Shown piece by piece: positions 40,412-49,057 of a stretch of 64,000 nucleotides of DNA. The notes below the pieces were generated by a model. That model saw nothing but the letters and a program-made list of their open reading frames with translations, did no database searches and had not been told where the DNA came from. The DNA lies in contig PLCM01000032.1 of assembly GCA_003134765.1 (NCBI GenBank), positions 62,001-126,000 of the forward strand, given 5' to 3'. Made by a program: the position numbers and the translations under genes. The stretch comes from Spartobacteria bacterium (GTDB lineage Bacteria > Verrucomicrobiota > Verrucomicrobiia > Chthoniobacterales > UBA10450). The stretch's first letter is position 1; every line of letters begins with the position of its first letter.

Positions 40412-43294
40412 ATGACAGCGCAACCACACCCGCGCATTCCGAGTTCGACCTATCGGTTGCAATTCAACCGGCAGTTCACCTTTACCCAGGCGCGGGAAAT
40501 CGTGCCGTATCTCGATGCGCTCGGGATCAGCGACTGTTACGCGTCCCCTTATTTCCAGGCGCGTGCGGAGAGCCTTCATGGGTACGACATCACCGACCAC
40601 AACAAGCTCAATGCCGCGATCGGTTCGCGCGCGGAGTACGACGCCTGGATCGCCGATCTCCATGGCCACGGCATGGGACAGATCGTCGATTTCGTCCCCA
40701 ACCACATGGGCGTGGGCGAGCCGCTCAATCTCTGGTGGATGGACGTCCTGGAAAACGGCCCCAGCTCGATTTATGCGCCTTACTTCGACATCCAATGGAA
40801 GCCGCTCAAATCCGATCTCGAAGACAAAGTGTTGCTTCCGATTTTGGGCGATCAATACGGACGAGTCCTGGAGCGCGGCGAGTTGCAGGTGCGTTTCGAC
40901 GCCGGCGCATTTTATCTCCGCTATTACGATCACGAATTTCCCATCGCGCCCGGCACCTACCGCCACATTCTCCAGATCGCACTCGAGAAACTGGAGCCGT
41001 TTAAGAGCGAGGATTTCTACGCCGAATTTCAGAGCATCATCACCGCGCTGGAATATTTGCCGCGCCGGACCGAGACCGACCCCGAGCGGATCTCCGAGCG
41101 GGCGCGAGAGAAAGAGATCATTAAGCGGCGGCTGGAGCGGCGTTGCCAGGAAGCCCCGCAAGTCCAGGCCGCCGTTATCCAGGCGGTCGCCCAAATCAAT
41201 GGCACTCCCGGTGATCCGCGCAGTTTTGATGCGCTCGACCTGCTCCTGAACGACCAATCATATCGGCTCGCTTTCTGGCAGGTCGCGGCCGAGGAGATCA
41301 ATTACCGGCGTTTCTTCGATGTGAACGATCTCGCGGCGATCCGGATGGAGTTGCCGGAAGTTTTCGATGCGACCCACCAGTTGCTCCTGGAGTTGATCGC
41401 CGCCGGTGCGGTCTCCGGCGTGCGAATCGATCATCCGGACGGCCTCTATTTGCCGAAGGAGTATTTCGAAAAATTGCAGCGCCGTTGCGCGGCCGCGCTC
41501 GGTCTTCCCGTCCCGGAAGATGGGCGCGCGATCCATCTCGTGGTCGAGAAGATATTGTCGGGCAACGAGACGCTGCGCCGCGATTGGCCGGTCCACGGCA
41601 CGACCGGTTACGAGTTCGGGAAACTGGTGGCGAATGTTTTGGTGGACGCCTCCGCCGAGCAGGCGATCACGAAGACGTTCCAGCGTTTCATTGGCCACTC
41701 GATGCATTTCGGCCATTTGGTTTATGCGAAGAAACGGCTCGTCATGCGCCTGTCGCTCGCGAACGACGTGAACGTCCTCGGTGATATGCTCGATCGGCTT
41801 TCCGAAAAAAATCGCTGGTTCCGCGATTTCACCCTGGAAGCGCTCGCCCGCGCCGTCCGCGAGACGATCGCGTGCTTTCCTGTTTACCGGACCTACGTCG
41901 AGCCCGGCCAGCCCGTGAGCGACGAGGACCGCGCCATCATCGAGCGCGCGGTCACGGCAGCGAAACGGCGAAACCCGGCCCTGGAAGAATCGGTCTTTAA
42001 TTTTCTCCGCGACATCTTGCTCTTCCGGTTTCCGGAAAATCTCGATGACGCGGGGCGCCAGGAGCACGCGCATTTCGTTTTGAAATTCCAGCAGAGCACC
42101 GGTCCGATCATGGCGAAGGGGCTGGAGGACACCGCCTTCTATATTTATAACCGGCTGGCGGCGCTGAACGAAGTCGGGGGTGAGCCTCAGCATTTCGGGA
42201 TCGGGCTCGATGAATTTCATCAGCGCAATTTCGAACGCCAGCGCGACTGGCCGGCGACGTTGCTGGCAACTTCCACCCACGACACAAAACGCAGTGAGGA
42301 CGCTCGTGCGCGAATGCTGGCGATTTCGGAAGTGCCGCAGTTATGGCGGAGCGCCCTGCAACGCTGGCGGGTGATCAACCGGCGCTGGAAGCGGAACCTC
42401 GAGGAGGTGACGGCGCCGGACGCGAACGAAGAATATTTGTTTTACCAGACTCTTCTTGGCACCTGGCCCATGGACGGAGCGGGCCGCGCGGAGCCGACGG
42501 CGACGGACGAATACATTGAGCGCATCCGGGCTTACATGGCGAAAGCGCTGAAAGAGGCCAAGATCAACACGAGCTGGATCCAGCCTAACGAGCAGTGGGA
42601 CTCGGCCATGAACGATTTCGTGGCGCGAGTTCTGGATTCGTCGTCGAAGAACAAATTTCTCCCGGCCTTCCTCCCGGTCGCGGAAGAGATCGCGCGCCTC
42701 GGAGCCATTAACTCGCTTTCGCAGGTGGCGTTGAAGCTAACCGCGCCCGGTGTGCCCGACATTTACCAGGGAAACGAAATCTGGGATTTCAGCCTGGTGG
42801 ATCCCGACAACCGGCGGCCGGTCGATTACGCGCAGCGCGGCGAGATGCTGCGCTCGCTGGAAACCGCGTCGCCCGGCGAATTGCTGCAGCAGTGGCCGGA
42901 TGGCCGAATCAAACTTTTCCTCACCCAACGGCTCCTGCGTTTTCGCCGCGAGCATCCGCAGTTGTTCCATCAGGGGACTTATTCGCCGCTCAACGTCACC
43001 GGCGCATTCGCGGAGAGCTGCGTCGCGTTTGCACGAGAGCACGAGGGGAGATGGATCGCGATCGTCGTGCCACGGCTTTCGTCGCGCGTGGGTTTCCCGC
43101 CGACCGGCGAGGTGTGGCAGGATACGGCGGTGGAATTACCGCGGTCACTCCCATGCGAAGACGCTAAGGAATTGTTTACCGGCCGCGCGCTCAACCTCAA
43201 GGATAACGTCCTGAGATTAGCCGACGCTCTCGCCGTTCTTCCCTTCGCCGCCTATACAAATCAAGGAGCGGCGATTTACAAATCGCCGACCTAA
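40412..43294 (+). CDS. treY: Malto-oligosyltrehalose synthase TreY
   Basis: TreY converts the reducing end of maltooligosaccharides to a trehalosyl unit in the cytoplasm. The 960-residue GH13 enzyme starts PSSTYRLQFNRQFTF and has the four GH13 regions, including VDFVPNHMG, GVRIDHPDGLY, and LATSTHDTKRSEDAR, plus the TreY-typical LTAPGVPDIYQGNEIWDFSLVDPDNRRPVD. TreZ and a debranching enzyme, usually neighbours, are absent from the window. The last 11 residues (NQGAAIYKSPT) and stop are encoded by a GGAG-headed palindrome, so the original C-terminus has been replaced or extended. Confidence 0.95.
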   Translation: MTAQPHPRIPSSTYRLQFNRQFTFTQAREIVPYLDALGISDCYASPYFQARAESLHGYDITDHNKLNAAIGSRAEYDAWIADLHGHGMGQIVDFVPNHMGVGEPLNLWWMDVLENGPSSIYAPYFDIQWKPLKSDLEDKVLLPILGDQYGRVLERGELQVRFDAGAFYLRYYDHEFPIAPGTYRHILQIALEKLEPFKSEDFYAEFQSIITALEYLPRRTETDPERISERAREKEIIKRRLERRCQEAPQVQAAVIQAVAQINGTPGDPRSFDALDLLLNDQSYRLAFWQVAAEEINYRRFFDVNDLAAIRMELPEVFDATHQLLLELIAAGAVSGVRIDHPDGLYLPKEYFEKLQRRCAAALGLPVPEDGRAIHLVVEKILSGNETLRRDWPVHGTTGYEFGKLVANVLVDASAEQAITKTFQRFIGHSMHFGHLVYAKKRLVMRLSLANDVNVLGDMLDRLSEKNRWFRDFTLEALARAVRETIACFPVYRTYVEPGQPVSDEDRAIIERAVTAAKRRNPALEESVFNFLRDILLFRFPENLDDAGRQEHAHFVLKFQQSTGPIMAKGLEDTAFYIYNRLAALNEVGGEPQHFGIGLDEFHQRNFERQRDWPATLLATSTHDTKRSEDARARMLAISEVPQLWRSALQRWRVINRRWKRNLEEVTAPDANEEYLFYQTLLGTWPMDGAGRAEPTATDEYIERIRAYMAKALKEAKINTSWIQPNEQWDSAMNDFVARVLDSSSKNKFLPAFLPVAEEIARLGAINSLSQVALKLTAPGVPDIYQGNEIWDFSLVDPDNRRPVDYAQRGEMLRSLETASPGELLQQWPDGRIKLFLTQRLLRFRREHPQLFHQGTYSPLNVTGAFAESCVAFAREHEGRWIAIVVPRLSSRVGFPPTGEVWQDTAVELPRSLPCEDAKELFTGRALNLKDNVLRLADALAVLPFAAYTNQGAAIYKSPT

Positions 43295-43326
43295 TAAACC
43301 GGCGGTTTGTAAACCGCCGCTCCTTG
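43262..43326. repeat. GGAG-headed REP pair, family F, forming the treY 3' end
   Basis: GGAGCGGCGATTT-ACA-AATCGCCG at the left and CGGCGGTTT-GTA-AACCGCCGCTCC at the right. It encodes the last residues and stop of treY, and lies between convergent treY and the M50-like gene. Confidence 0.88.
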
Positions 43327-43330
43327 AGGC

Positions 43331-44119
43331 TTATCGTGCGAGCGCGCTGACCCACCGCGCGAACTTGTCCGCGTTTGCGACGAACTCGCGTCCGAGATCG
43401 GCGAACGTGATCTGCGACGACGCGAGCACGAGCATCACGCTGAGCAGGGCCAGGTTCATCAGATAGATTACGACCAGCGAGAAGACGGTTCCGTGATCGG
43501 TTAGATCGGTTTGTTTCTTTGGGATCATCCAGCAGGTGAACGTGAAGTGGAACGCCCACGTCGCTCCGATCAAGGCATAGAGCAGCCGGCCGTATGGCTG
43601 GACGTTGAAGAACAAACCGAGGGTGCCATAGCCCGCGATGACGATGAGGCTGTAGAGCGGGAAAAAATAAGGCGCCAACGCGATCCAGAAATTGTTCCGG
43701 TCGGTCACGATATGGCCGCCTTTTCGTCCCACCCGGAACCGGCTGACCCGTCCGCCCATGAGCCAAACCCAGAGAGCATGGGTCAGTTCATGGCCAAAGA
43801 CGTAAACCACCATCGGCCGGGGCAAACCGAAGAAGGCAATCAACCAGAGGACGGCGCCTAACGAGAAAAACCAGAATTCCTCACCCGCCCAAAGCCGCTG
43901 GGTGACGGTCGCGCGCGTGAACACGGTGAAAAACGTCTGGGTCAGGATCGCGCAGAGCGGCAGCAGAAAAATCGCGACGACGAATTTCACCCAGCGCGTC
44001 GGGATGAGCCAGGTGCTCTGGGCCGGAGCACGGCGAACGATCGGCACGGACACCTTCGCGCGACGCCCGGATCGTCGCCCGTGGTGCAAGGTTGTTTTTC
44101 GTTTCTTCTTCGCCGGCAA
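43331..44119 (-). CDS. Integral membrane protein with HExxH motif, M50-like
   Basis: The 262-residue protein has a basic N-terminus (MPAKKKRKTTLHHGRRSGRR) and about six helices. VVYVFGHELTHALWVWLMGG places an HELTH zinc-binding motif at a helix end, as in site-2-protease/M50 peptidases. RVGRKGGHIVTDRNNFWIALAPYFFPLYSLIV could provide the third-ligand region, although the classical LDG motif is not obvious. Substrate and regulation are unknown. It is convergent with treY. Membrane location and the metal motif are clear; peptidase activity is inferred. Confidence 0.7.
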   Translation of the reverse strand: MPAKKKRKTTLHHGRRSGRRAKVSVPIVRRAPAQSTWLIPTRWVKFVVAIFLLPLCAILTQTFFTVFTRATVTQRLWAGEEFWFFSLGAVLWLIAFFGLPRPMVVYVFGHELTHALWVWLMGGRVSRFRVGRKGGHIVTDRNNFWIALAPYFFPLYSLIVIAGYGTLGLFFNVQPYGRLLYALIGATWAFHFTFTCWMIPKKQTDLTDHGTVFSLVVIYLMNLALLSVMLVLASSQITFADLGREFVANADKFARWVSALAR

Positions 44120-44148
44120 GTTATCCGCAGATTACGCAGATTTTGGCA

Positions 44149-44260
44149 ATGGCGAATGTCGAATGTCGAATGTCGAAGGAATGACGAAGCACGAATTGCC
44201 GGAGCAACGGGCCGGCGCGTCAACGTTCGTCATTCGTCATTCGAGCTTCGTCATTTGCGC
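44149..44260. repeat. Inverted heptamer/octamer repeat, family H
   Basis: GAATGTCGAATGTCGAATGT and GGAATGACGAAGC at the left face CGTTCGTCATTCGTCATTCG plus CTTCGTCATT at the right. It lies between the M50-like gene start and the efp stop. Confidence 0.75.
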
Positions 44261-44276
44261 CGAGTCTCTCGGCGCT

Positions 44277-44834
44277 CTACGCCCGCCCCATATACGCGCC
44301 GGTGCGCGTATCGATCTTGACCGTCTCGCCTTCCTGGATGAAAAGCGGGACGTTCACCGTTTTCCCGGTTTCGAGGATCGCGGTTTTTGTGACGTTCGAT
44401 GCCGTATCGCCGCGGAGGCCTTCCGGCGATTCCACTACCTTCAGTTGCACCGATGACGGCAGCTCCACCTGCACGGCCTTGCCTTCGGCATAAAGGACCT
44501 GCACTGGCAAATTTTCGACGAGGTAATCCTTGGCTTCACCCAACAGGTTATCCTGCAACGTCACCGTGTCGAAGGTCTCCGGATCCATGAAATGGTATCC
44601 GTTATTGTCCTTGTAGCTGAACTCGAGGGTGGCGCGATTGATATCCACCAGCTCGACTTTATCGGTCGAACCGAAGCGCACGTCCGCGCTCTTCCCGGTG
44701 CTGATGTAGCGAATGATCGCCTGGACGAACGCCCGCAAGTTCCCTGGCGTGCGGTGATTGACCTCGAGGACAATAGCGGTGTTGCCATTGTATTTTATCG
44801 CCATTCCTTTTCGAAGATCGTTCGCAGCGGGCAT
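44277..44834 (-). CDS. efp: Elongation factor P with an Asn at the modification-loop tip
   Basis: EF-P rescues ribosomes stalled at polyproline. The 185-residue, three-domain protein starts MPAANDLRKGMAIKYNGNTA (start at 44834, since the track ORF runs further upstream than family members) and ends KIDTRTGAYMGRA. The domain-I loop reads HRTPGNLRAF. The residue that is lysine (PGKG) in E. coli and modified there is Asn32 here, so neither beta-lysylation nor rhamnosylation is possible at that position. Length and the other domains are normal. I think this loop form is shared by related bacteria, but I could not check. Confidence 0.93.
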   Translation of the reverse strand: MPAANDLRKGMAIKYNGNTAIVLEVNHRTPGNLRAFVQAIIRYISTGKSADVRFGSTDKVELVDINRATLEFSYKDNNGYHFMDPETFDTVTLQDNLLGEAKDYLVENLPVQVLYAEGKAVQVELPSSVQLKVVESPEGLRGDTASNVTKTAILETGKTVNVPLFIQEGETVKIDTRTGAYMGRA

Positions 44835-44879
44835 AAGCGGGAAAGGTTGATAGTTTAGGGTTGGAGCTTTTTCAAGTGC

Positions 44880-45048
44880 TGTAGTCGCGGCGCTCTGTCG
44901 CCGCGGGCTCGCCGCGCTCAAATTGACGCCCCGACAGAGCGGGAGCTACATCTGTGCGAAGCGGCCGGAGAGATCGCTTTTACGCCGGGCCGCGCCGCCC
45001 ACCCGCCTTCGCTTAGCTCCGGCGTGGCAAGCAGGGCGGCGGCTACAG
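44880..45048. repeat. Two adjacent GTAG palindromes, family A variants
   Basis: GTAGTCGCGGCG-CTCTGT-CGCCGCG opens at 44881, and a CTAC closes the first unit at 44946-44949. A second, longer unit ends in GGCGGCGGCTAC near 45046. They fill the gap of about 250 bases between the efp start and the kdsD stop; nothing else is seen there. Confidence 0.7.
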
Positions 45049-45089
45049 AAGAGGGCGCGGACGGTTCGACTGAGTCTCGCCCTACCAAT

Positions 45090-46061
45090 TCAAAGCAACT
45101 TCAACTTCGTCAGGTCCTGCGAATCGACGATCCCGACCGGCGCCTGGTGATCGTCGACGACAACGAGGTCATCGATGCGGTGGCGCTCGAGCAGGTTCAA
45201 AACTTCCACGGCCAGTTTGTCCTGGTGGACGGTCACGGGATTGAGCGTCATGAGGTCGCCGACGAGACGGTCGGCAATCTTCGGGTCGGACTGGAAATGG
45301 CGGACGAAATCGCCGTGGGTAAAAATCCCCAGAAGCTGTCCTTCTTCGTCGGCGACAACGGCGGCCCCGGCCCTGACCTCGGTCATGGTCTTGAGAACCG
45401 CGCGGATGGCGGCATCCGGGGCGACCATGGCCAGCGCGTGGCGTGGCCGCATGATCTGGTGGACGCGCAGGAGCAGACTGCGCCCGATCATTCCAGCGGG
45501 ATGGAAGCGGGCGAAATCCTCCTTCTGAAATCCGCGGGCCTCGAGCAGGACCATGGCCAACGCATCCCCGAGCGCGAGCATCACGGTGGTGCTGGAGGTC
45601 GGCGCCAGGTTCAACGGACACGCTTCCTGTTCGATATTGACGTCCAGAACAACGTGGGCGTTTTGGGCCAGGCTCGAATTCATGTCGCCGCAGACCGCGA
45701 TGATCTGCACCTGGAACCGGGCGATCGCCGGGAGGACGCGTAACAGCTCTTCGGTTTCGCCGCTCGCACTGAGTGCCAGGATGACATCGCCGTCCGCGAC
45801 CATGCCGAGATCGCCGTGCAATGCGTTCAGGGAATCCAGGACCACCGCCGGCGAACCCGTGCTCGTCAGGGTCGAGGCAATCTTGCGCCCGATATGTCCC
45901 GATTTGCCCACGCCGAGGACGACGACCTTGCCGCGCGCTTCCACGCAATCCTTGATCAGGTTGACCGCCCGGGAAAAATTCTCATCTAGCCGGCCGCGCA
46001 GGCGTTGGAGCTCAAAGATCTCCACATCCAGGACGCGTCGCGCTTTTTCCAGGTAGTCCAT
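45090..46061 (-). CDS. kdsD: KpsF/GutQ family arabinose-5-phosphate isomerase (KdsD)
   Basis: The enzyme interconverts ribulose 5-phosphate and arabinose 5-phosphate, the first step to Kdo in lipopolysaccharide. The 323 residues comprise a SIS domain (VVVLGVGKSGHIGRKIASTL, LALSASGETEELLRVLP, NLAPTSSTTVMLALGDALAM, FHPAGMIGR) and two CBS domains (about 200-323). The start at 46061 (MDYLEKARRVLDVE) fits the family; the track ORF starts further upstream. Length is close to E. coli KdsD. It supports an LPS-bearing outer membrane and fits the two nearby glycosyltransferases. Confidence 0.93.
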   Translation of the reverse strand: MDYLEKARRVLDVEIFELQRLRGRLDENFSRAVNLIKDCVEARGKVVVLGVGKSGHIGRKIASTLTSTGSPAVVLDSLNALHGDLGMVADGDVILALSASGETEELLRVLPAIARFQVQIIAVCGDMNSSLAQNAHVVLDVNIEQEACPLNLAPTSSTTVMLALGDALAMVLLEARGFQKEDFARFHPAGMIGRSLLLRVHQIMRPRHALAMVAPDAAIRAVLKTMTEVRAGAAVVADEEGQLLGIFTHGDFVRHFQSDPKIADRLVGDLMTLNPVTVHQDKLAVEVLNLLERHRIDDLVVVDDHQAPVGIVDSQDLTKLKLL

Positions 46062-46212
46062 TCGTCCTGAGTGTGCGCCGGGTCGCCGGGTCGGGCAAGA
46101 ATTCCCGAAACCAATCAGCCCTTTTGGTGATTCAATCACTGGTGAATGCAGAAGGCTTGCTTTCCGTGGCGGGACCTGTTTCAACTGGCCCTCCATCGCC
46201 GTGCCTTAACCT

Positions 46213-46551
46213 ATGAAAACCTGCCTGCTCGTCCTTTGCCTGATCGCGACCGCTGCCAGTTCCGTAGTCGCGGAAACGTACCGAGCGCCGATCGCGCGCA
46301 CCCGTCAAAAGCAACAGCCCCAGCGTCCGGCCCCGCCGATTACGCGAAGGGAAGTGGACGGCGTCATCCCGCGCGGAATTCGCGGCGGCAACTTCCTGCA
46401 GATGTTCAATCCGAAAGCGCCCGCCAAGTACGGCACTTCACAGGAAGCGATCGTTTTCGATCCCTCGCCAATGAACTCGGTGCCGGCTCAGAACGGTCAG
46501 ACCGATCCGGGCAAATGGAAGGGCATTAAGTTTTTCGTTTTCCGGTTTTGA
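46213..46551 (+). CDS. Small exported protein of unknown function (112 aa)
   Basis: MKTCLLVLCLIATAASSVVA is a clear signal peptide with likely cleavage after VVA. The mature protein of about 92 residues is proline- and arginine-rich at first (RTRQKQQPQRPAPPITRRE), then has GVIPRGIRGGNFLQMFNP and ends GKWKGIKFFVFRF. The terminal aromatic residue pattern is curious for such a short protein. No family is recognised. It lies between divergent kdsD and a glycosyltransferase gene. Confidence 0.65.
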   Translation: MKTCLLVLCLIATAASSVVAETYRAPIARTRQKQQPQRPAPPITRREVDGVIPRGIRGGNFLQMFNPKAPAKYGTSQEAIVFDPSPMNSVPAQNGQTDPGKWKGIKFFVFRF

Positions 46552-46562
46552 CGCAACTTTGC

Positions 46563-46648
46563 GGTGGATCGAGTCCCGCGGCTGCGGGACCGCTCGAGGC
46601 TTAAAATGGCGGCGGAGCCGCACTTGACCGACACGGCGCGATCCACCA
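46563..46648. repeat. GTGG-headed palindromic element, family D, overlapping the glycosyltransferase start
   Basis: GTGGATCGAGTCCCGCGGCT opens and GCGCGATCCACC closes the element, in the same layout as at 28443-28530. The start codon and first residues of the GT4 gene lie inside it. Confidence 0.7.
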
Positions 46649-47790
46649 CGCGACCGGTGGTGGCGTGTTATTGCGCGACGTTCCTGAAGCCGGAGATGCT
46701 GCACATCTATCGGCAAATCACATCGCTCCAACGCTTCGAACCGTTTGTGATTGCGCAAAAGCGGGAGGAGGCGACGCGCTTTCCGTTCGATCGCATCGCG
46801 ATCGTCGGCAAGCCGGCAACGCATTTCGCACGGCGATTCTGGTTCAAGGAAGTTCGCGACGCACCATGGGAGGTTTCGCGCGGAGAAGTGCGAAAGCTGA
46901 CGGGAATTCTTGCCGAGGTCAAAGCGGAGTTGATCCACATTTATTTTGGCCACATCGCCGTGCATTTGCTGCCCTTGATCCGGGCCTGGTCGAAGCCTTC
47001 CGTTGTCTCGTTTCACGGCGCCGACGTGATGGTCGATCTGGAAAAGCCGGCTTACCGCGTCGCGACTCAGCAGATGCTCGAGGCCGTGCGGCTTATCCTG
47101 GTGCGGTCGGAGTCGTTAGGCCGGGCCCTGATTAACCTTGGTTGTCCCGCAGGAAAGATCAGGCTTCAGCATACGGGAATACCGGTCGACGACATTCCGT
47201 TTCGTCCAAGGGAATGGCCGGATAACGGCGCCTGGAAATTTGTTCAGGCCTGTCGGCTCATTGAAAAAAAAGGGCTTCGCGTAAGCCTGCGGGCGTTTGC
47301 AAACTTCGCGGTGCAGCATCCGGCCGCGACCTTTACGATTGCGGGCGAGGGTCCGCTCCGCAGCGAGCTCGGCAGAATGGCGGCAGAACTGGGTGTCGCC
47401 GACAAAGTTTTCTTTCCCGGTTTCATCTCGCAAACGCAGCTGCGCGAATTGTTTTACCAAGCGCACATTTTTCTTCACCCGAGCGAGGTCGGCGGCGATG
47501 GAAACCAGGAGGGCGTTCCGAACTCGATGCTCGAAGCGATGGCGAGCGGCCTGCCCGTCTTCGCCACGGAGCACGGCGGAATTCCGGAAGCGATCGAGAA
47601 TGGCAGAAGTGGAATTCTTGTGCCAGAGCGCGACGACGCGGCCCTCGCGCTTGCCCTCCACGAGCGAACCGCCAATCCGGAGGGACTGGCCGCGATCGCC
47701 CGAAATGGCGCGGAAGTAGTGCGGAAGCATTTCGAGCAAAATGGACAGACCCGGCAGCTCGAAGATTATTACTTCGAAGCGATCGGGTAG
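46606..47790 (+). CDS. GT4 family glycosyltransferase
   Basis: The 394-residue GT-B enzyme has FHGADVMVDLEKP in its N-terminal half and, in the donor-binding half, QACRLIEKKGLRVSLRAF, IAGEGPLRSEL, FFPGFISQTQLRELFYQAHIFLHPSE and the EX7E region PNSMLEAMASGLPVFATEHGGIPE. It matches group 1 transferases of LPS or exopolysaccharide synthesis. The start at 46606 is the first ATG, but it and about 14 following residues lie within a repeat, and the conserved sequence begins near VVACYCATFLKPE, so the true start is uncertain. The stop TAG is the GTAG head of a family B REP. Confidence 0.88.
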   Translation: MAAEPHLTDTARSTTRPVVACYCATFLKPEMLHIYRQITSLQRFEPFVIAQKREEATRFPFDRIAIVGKPATHFARRFWFKEVRDAPWEVSRGEVRKLTGILAEVKAELIHIYFGHIAVHLLPLIRAWSKPSVVSFHGADVMVDLEKPAYRVATQQMLEAVRLILVRSESLGRALINLGCPAGKIRLQHTGIPVDDIPFRPREWPDNGAWKFVQACRLIEKKGLRVSLRAFANFAVQHPAATFTIAGEGPLRSELGRMAAELGVADKVFFPGFISQTQLRELFYQAHIFLHPSEVGGDGNQEGVPNSMLEAMASGLPVFATEHGGIPEAIENGRSGILVPERDDAALALALHERTANPEGLAAIARNGAEVVRKHFEQNGQTRQLEDYYFEAIG

Positions 47791-47864
47791 GGACGCCGCG
47801 CCGCGGCGTCCGCGGATTCAATGACGCGCACCAACGGCGGACGCCGCCGCGCGGCGTCCCTACC
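47786..47864. repeat. REP pair (family B) supplying both stop codons of convergent genes
   Basis: GTAGGGACGCCGC-GCC-GCGGCGTCC at the left and GGACGCCGC-CGC-GCGGCGTCCCTAC at the right. The left TAG (47788-47790) ends the GT4 gene. The right CTA (47860-47862) is the TAG stop of the minus-strand glycosyltransferase gene. Confidence 0.9.
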
Positions 47865-48882
47865 TGAAGAAGGCTTCGAGCTGTTTGGCGACCACTTCGA
47901 AACTAAGAGATTTCGAAGCGGCTGGGATCATCGCAGTGACGCTTGCCTTATAGAAATCTCGATCGGTGAGCAGACGTGCGGCGGCCTGCTGGATCTCAGC
48001 GACCGAACGCGCGAATCCGCAAAAATCCGGAAACCCGATTCGATCGATTGCGCCATTCCCTCCCACGCAGGGAAGGCGACAGAGGAGGGCATCACCCGCG
48101 ACCTGACCGGGAACGAAACTGGTGTCGAGTTGCAGGATGATTTTGTGACGCGCGAGTTCTCGCAAATAATCGGGATAGGAGAGCTTCCTGTTCAGAACGC
48201 GCAATCTCTCCTCGGCGAATCCAATTTCAGACAAAACCCGCGCGCCCTTGCGACCTTCGTAATCGAAAACGGTCACGGATTCGCCTGTACTCTCGCTCAA
48301 TTGCCGGGCGAGAAAGAGCGCGGCCAGGTGATTCCGCGAGAGGACATCCCATTCGCGGGTCCCGATGAAGATTCCGGCGCGTTGTTCGATTGGGCGGGAA
48401 AAATCCCAGCGCGGATCATCAACCGGATAAGGGGTGGGGATAAATGCAGCGTGCTCCGGGCCGCGCAGGGCGCGATACAAATCGGCGGCCTCCGGTGTCG
48501 GCGCGAGACAGACATCCGCTTTCTGTACGATGCGAACGAAACGCGCAAGCCGGGCCGAGTTGTGCAACTGATTCGCGATTTGATGCAGGCCCGTTTCCTT
48601 CAGCGAAATAGCAACGAAGCGCCCGGCGTTCTGCAATCCTTCGAGGGCGCGTTCGGAAGCTGCGAAATCTCCGCGGAGCAAAAGCAAAACGGGCGCGCCC
48701 TGCGCGATGGCATCTCCGGTTTCACGCTGAAAACTTCCGTGCGTGCATGCCGCGTAGGCGTGGAAGTTTGTCGGCGGATGCGGAAGCGCTGTTTCGCCGG
48801 CGCCATCCGGAAAGTCCTGGGCGACGTCGCGGCCGCCAGGATTCAGGACCGTGAGACGAAAATTGGAAAGCGCATTTGCCAT
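47860..48882 (-). CDS. Putative GT-B glycosyltransferase
   Basis: The 340-residue soluble protein has features of a GT-B retaining transferase. These are VQKADVCLAPTPEAADLYRAL in the middle, IPTPYPVDDPRWDF, GIFIGTREWDVLSRN at the start of the second Rossmann half, and IILQLDTSFVPGQVAGDALLCRLPCVGGNGAIDR as the donor-site region. I do not place it in a specific CAZy family. It is convergent with the GT4 gene, and the two may serve the same glycan. Its final Arg codon and TAG stop adjoin the REP head. Confidence 0.68.
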   Translation of the reverse strand: MANALSNFRLTVLNPGGRDVAQDFPDGAGETALPHPPTNFHAYAACTHGSFQRETGDAIAQGAPVLLLLRGDFAASERALEGLQNAGRFVAISLKETGLHQIANQLHNSARLARFVRIVQKADVCLAPTPEAADLYRALRGPEHAAFIPTPYPVDDPRWDFSRPIEQRAGIFIGTREWDVLSRNHLAALFLARQLSESTGESVTVFDYEGRKGARVLSEIGFAEERLRVLNRKLSYPDYLRELARHKIILQLDTSFVPGQVAGDALLCRLPCVGGNGAIDRIGFPDFCGFARSVAEIQQAAARLLTDRDFYKASVTAMIPAASKSLSFEVVAKQLEAFFR

Positions 48883-48958
48883 CGCGAGAACCCTATCAGA
48901 TTCGCGGCGTGTGCAAGAGGGTGGATCGCTCGATGATCATGCCACGCGTCCGTCTCTT

Positions 48959-49035
48959 CTGTAGCAGCGGCCCAGTGGGCCCCGCTCGAGAGCGGCCGCG
49001 AGCTTCGAGGAGCGGCCCACGGGCCGCTGCTACAG
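48959..49035. repeat. GTAG palindrome, family J (GTAGCAGCGGCCC)
   Basis: GTAGCAGCGGCCC-AGT-GGGCC opens and GGCCC-ACG-GGCCGCTGCTAC closes the element. It lies between the 5' end of the GT-B gene and the 3' end of the PBP1A gene. Confidence 0.85.
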
Positions 49036-49057
49036 ACAGGACAAAATGTCTGAGTTC

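Noticed and set aside
40269-44260. Tandem short units at 40.3 and 44.2 kb considered as a CRISPR array
   Set aside because: The units are 7-9 bases without regular unique spacers, and no cas genes are present.
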